DNA from: a bacterium
GTDB lineage: Bacteria > Vulcanimicrobiota > Xenobia > Xenobiales > Xenobiaceae
NCBI GenBank assembly: GCA_022839105.1
Contig: JALHDH010000116.1
Location: 1-9,660, forward strand
Reading direction: 5' to 3'
DNA length: 9,660 bases
Shown here: piece by piece, positions 1 through 6,131 of the stretch
Position numbering within the stretch: position 1 is the stretch's first letter
Layout: each line of letters starts with the position of its first letter
Translations under genes and position numbers: made by a program
Notes under the pieces: model-generated
What the model was told of the DNA's origin: nothing
Database searches by the model: none
The model's input: only the letters and a program-made list of their open reading frames with translations

Positions 1-2
1 GG

Positions 3-1349
3 TCAGCGCGAGGCCACCGGCTTGCGGGCCTTCTCGATGACCGGCTTGAGCAGCTCGCTCAGCGCCGGGCCGGACTTCTCTTCCAGCTCGTAGCGGATCC
101 GGGTCGAGGGCAGGCCGATCTCGATCACGGCGCCCAGGTCGATCGGGGTGCCGATCACCACGGCTTCCGCCTGGGAGGCGGCGATGCTCTGGCGCAGCTC
201 GTCGCACTGCTTCTCGGAGTAGCCCATGGCCGGCAGGACCGGGCCCAGATGCGCCCACTTCTCGAAGGTGGCCTTGAGCGAGCCCACGGCGAAGGGACGC
301 GGGTCGATGATCTCGGCCGCGCCGTACTGGCGGGCGGCCAGCAGCCCGGCTCCGTAGCCCATCTCGCCGTGGGTCAGGGTGGGGCCATCCTCGACCACCA
401 GCACCCGGCGGCCGCGGATCAGGTCGGGGTTGTCGGCCGTCATCGGCGAGTGGGCCAGGATCACGGAGGCCTTCGGGTTCAGGGCCATGACGCTCTGGCG
501 GACCTTCTCGACATCCTCGGGCCGGGCGGTCTCGCACTTGTTGAGGATCACCACGTCCGCGGCGCGGGCGTTGACCTCGCCGGGGTAGTAGGCCATCTCG
601 TGTCCCGGGCGATGGGGGTCGGCCAGGGCGATGTGCAGGTCGGGCTGGTAGAACGGAATGTCATTGTTCCCACCGTCCCACAGCAGCACGTCGGCTTCCT
701 TCTCGACCTCGTGCATGATGGCCTCATAGTCCACACCGGCGAAGACCACGTTGCCGCGCTCGATATGGGGGGCGTACTCCTCGCGCTCCTCGATGGTGCA
801 CTTGTGCAGATCCAGGTCGGCCATGGTGGCGAAGCGCTGGACGGCCTGCTTCTCCAGGTCCCCGTAGGGCATCGGGTGACGCACCACGGCGGTCCGGATT
901 CCGGCCTCCTTGAGGATCTCGGCCACCCGGCGGGTGGTCTGGCTCTTGCCCACGCCGGTGCGGACGGCGCAGACCGCCACCACCGGGATCTTCGACTTGA
1001 TGGCGCTGTCGCGCGGGCCGATCAGGCGGAAATCCGCCCCGGCGGCCAGGACCAGGGAGGCCTTGTGCATCAGGTCGGCATGGCTGATATCCGAGTAGGA
1101 GAAGACGACCTGCTGGACGTCGTGCTGGCGGATCAGGTCGGCGAGCTCCTCTTCGGCGTGGATCGGGATGCCCTGCGGGTAGAGGGAGCCGGCCAGCGCG
1201 GGGGGATACATCCGCCCCTCGATGTCGGGGATCTGCGTCGCGGTGAAGGCCAGCACCCGGTATTCCGGGTTGTTCCGGAAGCAGGTGTTGAAGTTGTGGA
1301 AGTCGCGCCCTGCGGCTCCCATGAGGATCACGCGAATCGGTTCGGCCAT
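3..1349 (-). CDS. COG2403-type P-loop GTPase, cyclic 2,3-diphosphoglycerate synthetase-like
   Basis: This 448-residue protein matches the COG2403 family along its whole length. Its N-terminal part (1-120) resembles a Rossmann fold, opening with VILMGAAGRDFHNFN and containing the family blocks TATQIP, YPPALAG and FSYSDISH. The P-loop domain follows: Walker A TGVGKS at 131-136, a Walker B-like LLWDGGNND at 222-230, a G4-like NKCE at 270-273, and the conserved C-terminal VEDGPTLTHGEMGYGAG (319-335) and DPRPFAVGS. The founding member, from Methanothermus fervidus, makes the thermoprotectant cyclic 2,3-diphosphoglycerate with ATP. The role of bacterial members is unproven, so the enzyme name should be treated as a family label. 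It has no signal peptide or membrane segment and should be cytosolic. The ATG has a GAGGTG ribosome site 5 nt upstream. It is the last gene of the leftward series, 280 bp after its neighbour. The G4 motif has Glu where Asp is usual, and the first Walker A glycine is Val129. Family assignment is near certain; function is not. Confidence 0.93.
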   Translation of the reverse strand: MAEPIRVILMGAAGRDFHNFNTCFRNNPEYRVLAFTATQIPDIEGRMYPPALAGSLYPQGIPIHAEEELADLIRQHDVQQVVFSYSDISHADLMHKASLVLAAGADFRLIGPRDSAIKSKIPVVAVCAVRTGVGKSQTTRRVAEILKEAGIRTAVVRHPMPYGDLEKQAVQRFATMADLDLHKCTIEEREEYAPHIERGNVVFAGVDYEAIMHEVEKEADVLLWDGGNNDIPFYQPDLHIALADPHRPGHEMAYYPGEVNARAADVVILNKCETARPEDVEKVRQSVMALNPKASVILAHSPMTADNPDLIRGRRVLVVEDGPTLTHGEMGYGAGLLAARQYGAAEIIDPRPFAVGSLKATFEKWAHLGPVLPAMGYSEKQCDELRQSIAASQAEAVVIGTPIDLGAVIEIGLPSTRIRYELEEKSGPALSELLKPVIEKARKPVASR

Positions 1350-1629
1350 GGTGGCACCTCAATGCGGGGAAGCTCGCGCCAGCACAAGTGGGAGCTTCCG
1401 AAGAGTCGGAGGGAAGAAGCCTGGACGGACAACGCGTCCTCCGCGCTCCTGGGTTCTGTGGCTGGCCGGGGATTCCTGCGTCCCGGCTCCGGGCGGCCCA
1501 GGGCCGGTTCATGCCGGTGGGACGCGGCGGAGGGCCGTCTCACGTCTCGAGAGGACCTGGGGCCTTTGAGGAGGGCCGGGCAGTCAGGCCAGCCTTCCGA
1601 TCCAGGGCATCGGCCTGGAGCGGCTCCTT
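1350..1629. other. 280-bp intergenic gap, nothing assignable
   Basis: This is the longest stretch without a gene in the window. It must hold the end of the transcript from the anchored-protein gene and possibly the promoter of the COG2403 gene. I found no convincing hairpin followed by a T-run and no clear -35/-10 pair on the minus strand; TTGTCC about 80 bp before the ATG has no good partner. Several frames stay open across it on both strands, but none has a credible start, ribosome site or recognisable product, so I leave it non-coding. Confidence 0.5.
1355..1360 (-). promoter_or_regulatory. Ribosome binding site of the COG2403 gene
   Basis: On the minus strand the hexamer GAGGTG lies 5 nt before the ATG at 1349. 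This supports that start, and the protein from there begins exactly with the family's VILMGAAGRDFHNF block. Confidence 0.7.
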
Positions 1630-2676
1630 CTAGTCCGGCCGGCTGGCATCCAGGAGGGCCGCCCGGGCGCGTTCCTGAAGCTGCTTCAGCGCTGCCTCGG
1701 GATCCGAAGGCAATCCCTGCTTCTTCAGGAAGGTCTCGACAACCAGGTCGTTTCGGAGATTCTGGCCGATCCATTTCTTCTGTTCGGCGTTGAAGGCCGG
1801 GGTTCCGGCGGCCACCAGGGGATGGAGGATCATCAGGGCGGTCGCCGCCTGGCTGGGCATCAAGGGCATCCCTTCGGGTTCCTCGTTGCAGAAGAGCAGG
1901 GCCTTGCAGGCCTCGTCCAGAGTCTTGAAGGGGGTGGCCTTGCCGACTTCAGGCGCCTCGTCGGGCCGGGCGTCATCCAGGATCTTGTTCAGGCTGGCCA
2001 GGGTGCGTTCGAGCAAGGCGTCTGAGGACTCGCCGGGCGTCGGAGAACCCTTGGGGAGCATCTTGGGGGCCCCGAAGTTGAGCCATCCCTGCATGCGCTG
2101 GCCATCCAGGACCTCGCCAAGCAGCGAGGCGGTCACGGCCTCCATGGGCTGGTTCAGGCGCTGGACCGCGAATTCGCTGAGGAAGCGCCGGCACTGCATC
2201 GCGTCGGGGCGGACAGGGCTCTCGGGGTTGGCCATCGCGATCAGGGTCATCAGCAGCTTGGGATCGTCATAGCGGAACTTGTCCGCGGATTGGCTGATCC
2301 TCTCGACTTCGGCCTTCTCCGCTTCGGTGAGGACGATGGGCGAGGGCCTTGGGGATGGGGAAGGAGGTCCAGAGGCTTGACCGTCCGGGCCGGGGCGTCC
2401 GGGATCCTCGGGGGCCGAGCCTGGAGCGGCCGGGGGCCTGTCGTCGCCAGGGGACGGGCTGAAGTAGCTGTTGTACACGAAGAAGACGACGTTGAGGGCG
2501 ACGACCAGGATCAGCAGGACCGTCAGGAAGTCGAAGCCACCGGTCTTCTTCGGAGCAGATCCCTCTTCCAGGGCTGCTTTTGGGGGCGCAGTCTCGGGCT
2601 GACCGACGACTTCGGTCCCCTCCGATGGAACCTCCGAGGGCTTCTTGGTGCTTTCGGGTTCGGAATTCTCGGCCAT
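1630..2676 (-). CDS. Membrane-anchored protein with Pro-rich linker, unknown function
   Basis: I do not recognise this 348-residue protein by name. Residues 1-48 are hydrophilic and acidic and should be cytoplasmic. Residues 49-70 form one transmembrane helix (core LTVLLILVVALNVVFFVY). Residues 72-113 are a Pro/Gly/Ser-rich, probably extracytoplasmic linker. Residues 114-348 are a mostly helical domain. Motifs in that domain are VLTEAEKAEVERI (115-127), LLGEVLDGQRMQGWL (185-199), PLMPSQAATALMILHPL (271-287) and AEQKKWIGQNL (297-307). No catalytic signature is visible. The layout and these motifs in this order resemble the protein encoded at 7418-8599, which suggests a diverged paralog. It follows the glycosyltransferase gene after 154 bp on the same strand, so a linked role at the cell envelope is possible but is only context. 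The ATG is preceded by GAGGGAG at 7 nt spacing. It could be a scaffold or a regulator of an envelope complex; the sequence cannot decide. Confidence 0.85.
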   Translation of the reverse strand: MAENSEPESTKKPSEVPSEGTEVVGQPETAPPKAALEEGSAPKKTGGFDFLTVLLILVVALNVVFFVYNSYFSPSPGDDRPPAAPGSAPEDPGRPGPDGQASGPPSPSPRPSPIVLTEAEKAEVERISQSADKFRYDDPKLLMTLIAMANPESPVRPDAMQCRRFLSEFAVQRLNQPMEAVTASLLGEVLDGQRMQGWLNFGAPKMLPKGSPTPGESSDALLERTLASLNKILDDARPDEAPEVGKATPFKTLDEACKALLFCNEEPEGMPLMPSQAATALMILHPLVAAGTPAFNAEQKKWIGQNLRNDLVVETFLKKQGLPSDPEAALKQLQERARAALLDASRPD

Positions 2677-2683
2677 GTCAGGA

Positions 2684-2690
2684 CTCCCTC
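2684..2690 (-). promoter_or_regulatory. Ribosome binding site of the 348-residue anchored protein
   Basis: GAGGGAG on the minus strand stands 7 nt before the ATG at 2676. It fixes the start in front of the acidic N-terminus rather than at any later codon near the membrane helix. Confidence 0.7.
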
Positions 2691-2830
2691 ATTCCGGCTG
2701 CACACGGTCCCGCCCGGCCCCCGGGATGCCAGCTCTGTGGATGGACTGTCGTCGCCCTCAGGTCGGCACAGTCGCCCTGGAGGAATTCCCTGCCCACTGC
2801 CGATGGACCTGCCGAGCCCGGCCCCGAGCC

Positions 2831-4783
2831 TCAGCCCGGTGAGATCGCCGGATCCCGCCCTGGGATCGCGTCTTCCGTTCGACCAGGGCCCTGCCCGGGG
2901 GGGCGGGGCGTTTCGCGGGACCTCTCGGGGATAACCCGGAAAAGTCGAAATTTCAGGGTTTCATTGCCGACGTAGATCACCGCGTCGGATTCGGGCACGA
3001 TGGCCAGGCGCGGGTTCTCCGCCACCTCCGGGTCGCCGATCAGGGCCAGCACGTAGTCCACCCGGTCCAGATCTTGGAGCTTCTCATCGGACCACCGGGG
3101 TACGGGATTCCTTCCCCACAGGTAGTATTCGAAGAAGATCCGGAGTCGTTTGAATTCCCCCGGGGACTTCCGGGTCATCCCCGGCATCTTGACCGAGACC
3201 CGGACTCCGGGGGGAAGGACTCGAAGGGGATCCGAGGCCTCCATTTCCAGGGGGCTGTCCACCGAACGCCAGATCACCAGATCGAAGGGGGTCCTGGCCG
3301 TCGGGCGGTTATCGGGCTCCTCCAGGCCCGCGCGGACCGGGAACCAGGGCAAGTTTGGCGGAAACCATGGCAATTCCAATGCTCCCATCAGCAACTGGAA
3401 GGCCAGGCATCCGATGAAGGTCCACTTCCAGCGGGCGGCCCAGAGAAAGGCCGCAGTCGTCATCAAGGGCAGGAGGGGGGCCAGGTAGCGCACGTTCGGA
3501 ACCAGCAGGGTCCAGCATAGCGCCACCGAGCCCAGGAGTCCGGCGACGATCACGGGGTAGCCCGGACCCCATCGTCTCAGGTTCCCAGGCAGGATCAGTG
3601 CGAAGAGCACGAGGGAAAGGCCCAGGGTGTAGAAGGTGTTCAGGAAGACCAGTTTGGAGAAGACGAAGTGCCATCCCCACAGGGATTCCTGGCAGACCGG
3701 AGAGCTGGACCACTGCAGCTCCACCAGGTTGAACATCAGCTTCAGGTGCGCCAGATACCAGGGGGCGCACATGAGCCCCGCCACCGCGATGGCCAGCGCC
3801 AGGCCGGCGCCTGAATTCCATCCTCTTCGGCCCAGGCGCCAGGCGATGAGCGCCAGCAGGAGGAAGAGGGACTCGGCACACCAGAAGCCGATCCGGCTCA
3901 GCTCGTCCCAATCCGCGTTGTATCCCGGCTGGTATTGGGCCTGGATTTCCAGGATCAGGGCGGCCAGCAGAAGGAAGGTCACGACGACGGCAACTCCCCC
4001 CTTCCAAGCGCCTGGGGCAAAACGTCTGCCCCAGAACGCTGCAGTCGCAACCAGGGGGGCGCTGAACAACAGGAACGAGTAGTTGACCAGCATCCCCAGG
4101 CCCAGGACCACCCCCAGGGCCAGGCAGGCTCTCCGTCGGGTCAGTCCCCGGGAATCCAGGATCAAGGTCATGGTCAAGGCGAGGGTCAGGACCAGGGCGG
4201 GTATCATCGAGAAATTGAAGAGGTGATAGCTCAGCCAGGGGGAGGTGGCCGCTCCGATGGCCAGCAGGAGCGCCCCGCGTGGACCGGCCAGTTGCCATCC
4301 GATCCTGGCCATGCAGGCCAGGAATCCCGCCACCAGGAACCATTGGGACATCCGGGCGATGGCCAGGGTCTTGCCCAGCAAGGTCATGGCGCCCCCTGCC
4401 AGCAGGAAGGTCAGTGGGGGGTAGTCGTCGGTATTCGGGAAGGACCCCAGGAAGCCGCGTCTCAACATTCCCGGGAAGCGCTGCGCCAGCTCCTGGGGAT
4501 CCTCCAGGCCGAGTCGGACCTGGATCCAGTGGTGGGCGGCGGCGGCGTGGGTCAGGCGCAGGACATAATGGTGGTCGGGAATGATCAGGGAGGATCTGCG
4601 CTCCCACCAGGCCTGCCAGGCCAGGAGGGAAAGGCTCAGGAGCACGACCACGGCGGCCACCCCCAGGGCAGGCCAGCGCCCTGCCGGGGCTTCGGGCGGA
4701 GCGGCCCGGTTTAAGGGGCCCGGGTCGTCCTGGAGGTCCGGATCCTGCTGGAATCGGCTCAATGCGGACTTCCTCCGGGGCAT
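2831..4783 (-). CDS. GT-C/GT39-like membrane glycosyltransferase
   Basis: This 650-residue polytopic protein fits the bacterial GT-C superfamily (PMT/GT39, ArnT-like), which transfers a sugar from a polyprenyl-phosphate donor to an acceptor on the outer face of the cytoplasmic membrane. After a hydrophilic cytoplasmic start, the first helix is at about 37-57. The first outer loop carries IIPDHHY, whose Asp70 is the likely catalytic acid by position, and then DDYPPLTF (119-126), the family's Y/H-P-P-L element. Around ten further hydrophobic segments follow to about residue 468, including VRYLAPLLPLM (431-441), which matches the usual R-Y-L-x-P-x-L-P loop. Residues 475-618 form a soluble, probably periplasmic, C-terminal domain, and the tail is Pro/Arg/Gly-rich. 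Donor and acceptor cannot be read from sequence. The gene lies between a TPR-protein gene (86 bp upstream) and an anchored-protein gene (154 bp downstream). The ATG has GGAGGT at 9 nt, with a run of seven G in the spacer. The superfamily call is strong; the subfamily is less certain. Confidence 0.88.
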   Translation of the reverse strand: MPRRKSALSRFQQDPDLQDDPGPLNRAAPPEAPAGRWPALGVAAVVVLLSLSLLAWQAWWERRSSLIIPDHHYVLRLTHAAAAHHWIQVRLGLEDPQELAQRFPGMLRRGFLGSFPNTDDYPPLTFLLAGGAMTLLGKTLAIARMSQWFLVAGFLACMARIGWQLAGPRGALLLAIGAATSPWLSYHLFNFSMIPALVLTLALTMTLILDSRGLTRRRACLALGVVLGLGMLVNYSFLLFSAPLVATAAFWGRRFAPGAWKGGVAVVVTFLLLAALILEIQAQYQPGYNADWDELSRIGFWCAESLFLLLALIAWRLGRRGWNSGAGLALAIAVAGLMCAPWYLAHLKLMFNLVELQWSSSPVCQESLWGWHFVFSKLVFLNTFYTLGLSLVLFALILPGNLRRWGPGYPVIVAGLLGSVALCWTLLVPNVRYLAPLLPLMTTAAFLWAARWKWTFIGCLAFQLLMGALELPWFPPNLPWFPVRAGLEEPDNRPTARTPFDLVIWRSVDSPLEMEASDPLRVLPPGVRVSVKMPGMTRKSPGEFKRLRIFFEYYLWGRNPVPRWSDEKLQDLDRVDYVLALIGDPEVAENPRLAIVPESDAVIYVGNETLKFRLFRVIPERSRETPRPPGQGPGRTEDAIPGRDPAISPG

Positions 4784-4790
4784 CCCCCCC
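4784..4790 (-). repeat. G7 homopolymer between ribosome site and start of the glycosyltransferase
   Basis: Seven consecutive C on the plus strand, read as G in the mRNA, sit directly before the ATG. Together with two further bases they form the whole spacer to the GGAGGT site. Slippage by one or two bases would change the spacer from 9 nt and so could alter translation. Confidence 0.6.
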
Positions 4791-4792
4791 GG

Positions 4793-4798
4793 ACCTCC
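4793..4798 (-). promoter_or_regulatory. Ribosome binding site of the glycosyltransferase
   Basis: GGAGGT on the minus strand, the strongest Shine-Dalgarno match in this half of the window, is 9 nt from the ATG at 4783 and fixes that start. Confidence 0.75.
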
Positions 4799-4869
4799 GC
4801 AACTCGGATTTCAGGCTTCAGGATGCGAATCATCCAGACCCCCCGGTTCTTGCGCACCCAGGAGGGTTC

Positions 4870-6039
4870 TCAGGGGATTGGCCGGGTCCTGCCGCGGTCG
4901 CCTGATTGCAGGGCTTCAAGCTCGTGCAGGACCAGCTTGTTGTCGGGGTGGGCCGCGAGCGTGGCCTCGAAGTGTTCGCGGGCCCGGTCGCGCTGCCCCA
5001 TTTCCCGGGCCAGCTTCCCAGCCAGGAAGTGGAGATAGACCGGGCGGAAGGGCGAGGCCACGGCTTCCGAGTAGAAGCATCTGGGTTGGTGGGCCGGAGG
5101 CGAGGCAAGCTGGGCCTCGAGCATCTGCAGTTGTCCCTGGCGGTCCCCCCGCTCGCGCATCGAGACCCATTCGCGCATGGCCTCCTGGGTTCTCGAGGCC
5201 TCGTCATCCTGGGGCAGGGTCGGGTCGACGAATCCCCGCTCTCGGAGTTCCTGGTGCAGGAGCCGCAGGCGATCCAGATCGGCAGCCGTGAAGGGCTTGT
5301 CGAAGAAGGCCTCGCGGACGATCAGGGCCTCCTCTCGGAAGGTCCTCAACTGGTAGTAGGAAGGTTTTTCCCAACTCTCGACCATCGCCAGGGCCTGGTC
5401 GAGGAAGCCCTCGGCCTGCTCGGGTTTTCCGTCCCGGAGGGCCAGATCGAAGCGCAGGCTGATGATGTCGGCGGTTTCTCCCGGAGTCGACCCCAGCGCC
5501 AGGGCCTCTTCGGCCAGGCGATCGGCCTCCTCCCAGCGTTGGCGCAGGAAGGCCGCCTGCATCTTGAGGATCGCCACCGCGCCCGGAGCCTCGGCAGGGC
5601 GGAATCCTTCCCCTTCCAGGTCTGCAGCCAGCCGATCCGCTTCGTCCACCCAGGCCTGGAACTCGGGGGCCTTCGGGTGGGTGGAGGCTGCGAAGAGAAG
5701 GCCCCGGGCCAGGAGCCAGCGCCCCACCGGGTCTTCGGGATGAGCCTCCAGGAAGGCTCGGGCCTCGCGAACCTGCTCGCGGGCATCGCCGATGTCCTCC
5801 AGCACGCTCAGGAGGCCCCTCCAGGCCTCGGGGTCGCCGTGGGCGGCGTAGGCCTGGCGCAGGATGGTTGCGGACTCTTCGAAGCGGCCCAGCCGGCGCA
5901 ATTCCCCGGCCGAGGCCCGCCAGTCCCCGACCACGGCGGGATGCGGAGCCTGAGGCGCCTTCCAGCGCAGGTAGACGCCGTAGGCCGCCGTGGCCAGCAG
6001 GAGGAACGTCAGGCCGAGCAGGAACCGGGATCTGTTCAT
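4870..6039 (-). CDS. Membrane-anchored TPR-repeat protein
   Basis: This 389-residue protein begins with a short basic start and one hydrophobic segment (RFLLGLTFLLLATAAYGVYL, 5-24), which looks like a signal anchor because no cleavage or lipobox motif is seen. The rest is helical and Ala/Leu/Glu-rich, with tetratricopeptide-like helix pairs at about 40-66, 70-100, 153-182 and 193-220. A clear unit at 334-367 runs from LAGKLAREMGQRDRA to HFEATLAAHPDNK. TPR domains bind partner proteins and have no catalytic role of their own. With this topology the repeats would face the periplasm or cell surface. The stop lies 86 bp before the glycosyltransferase start on the same strand, so co-transcription is likely and the protein may organise that enzyme's complex; this is inference. 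Its ATG has only a weak CAGG nearby. It diverges from the transporter gene at 6132. TPR identity is good, the exact partner unknown. Confidence 0.85.
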   Translation of the reverse strand: MNRSRFLLGLTFLLLATAAYGVYLRWKAPQAPHPAVVGDWRASAGELRRLGRFEESATILRQAYAAHGDPEAWRGLLSVLEDIGDAREQVREARAFLEAHPEDPVGRWLLARGLLFAASTHPKAPEFQAWVDEADRLAADLEGEGFRPAEAPGAVAILKMQAAFLRQRWEEADRLAEEALALGSTPGETADIISLRFDLALRDGKPEQAEGFLDQALAMVESWEKPSYYQLRTFREEALIVREAFFDKPFTAADLDRLRLLHQELRERGFVDPTLPQDDEASRTQEAMREWVSMRERGDRQGQLQMLEAQLASPPAHQPRCFYSEAVASPFRPVYLHFLAGKLAREMGQRDRAREHFEATLAAHPDNKLVLHELEALQSGDRGRTRPIP

Positions 6040-6131
6040 GGGGCCTGGGATTCCCCCCCGAGCAGGAGGCGTCCTTCCCCTGGATTCGGCAGCGCAGGGG
6101 TTGTCGGTCGCCAGGCGAACCCGTCGGGGCC
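6040..6131. promoter_or_regulatory. Divergent intergenic region, presumed to hold both promoters
   Basis: The TPR gene (minus) and the MFS transporter (plus) start back to back across about 92 bp, so both promoters should be here or slightly inside the coding ends. I could not identify a convincing -35/-10 pair on either strand; TTGTCG at 6101-6106 lacks a -10 partner. A strong AGGAGG at 6064-6069 on the plus strand has no suitable start codon just downstream. Assignment rests on gene layout only. Confidence 0.4.
6053..6059 (-). repeat. G7 homopolymer in the leader of the TPR gene
   Basis: Seven C on the plus strand (G in the minus-strand mRNA) lie 13 nt before the ATG at 6039, inside the short gap shared with the divergent transporter. 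It is a second run of the same length in a leader of this series, but it lies too far from the start to act simply as a ribosome-site spacer. Confidence 0.5.

Noticed and set aside
1351..1366. Sigma-54-like TGGCAC plus TGC on the plus strand
   Set aside because: The spacing between GG and GC is one base short, the TTGC box is incomplete, and it points away from any plus-strand gene; it overlaps the ribosome site of the COG2403 gene.
724..1512. 262-codon minus-strand frame reaching into the 280-bp gap
   Set aside because: Most of it is a frame shadow of the COG2403 gene, and the part in the gap has no recognisable feature or ribosome site.
249..1793. 514-codon open frame on the plus strand
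   Set aside because: It is antisense to the well-conserved COG2403 gene. Its composition (Gly/Val/His/Asp-rich, no family blocks) is that of a GC-rich shadow frame, and it has no ribosome site.
3309..4802. 497-codon open frame on the minus strand
   Set aside because: It runs in another frame over the glycosyltransferase, whose membrane segments and motifs are clear. The alternative is Pro/Gly/Arg-rich low-complexity sequence.
5868..6131. Upstream extension of the transporter frame (88 codons)
   Set aside because: It lies antisense in the TPR gene for most of its length, is Arg/Pro-rich, and would put a long non-homologous leader before the typical MFS_3 N-terminus.
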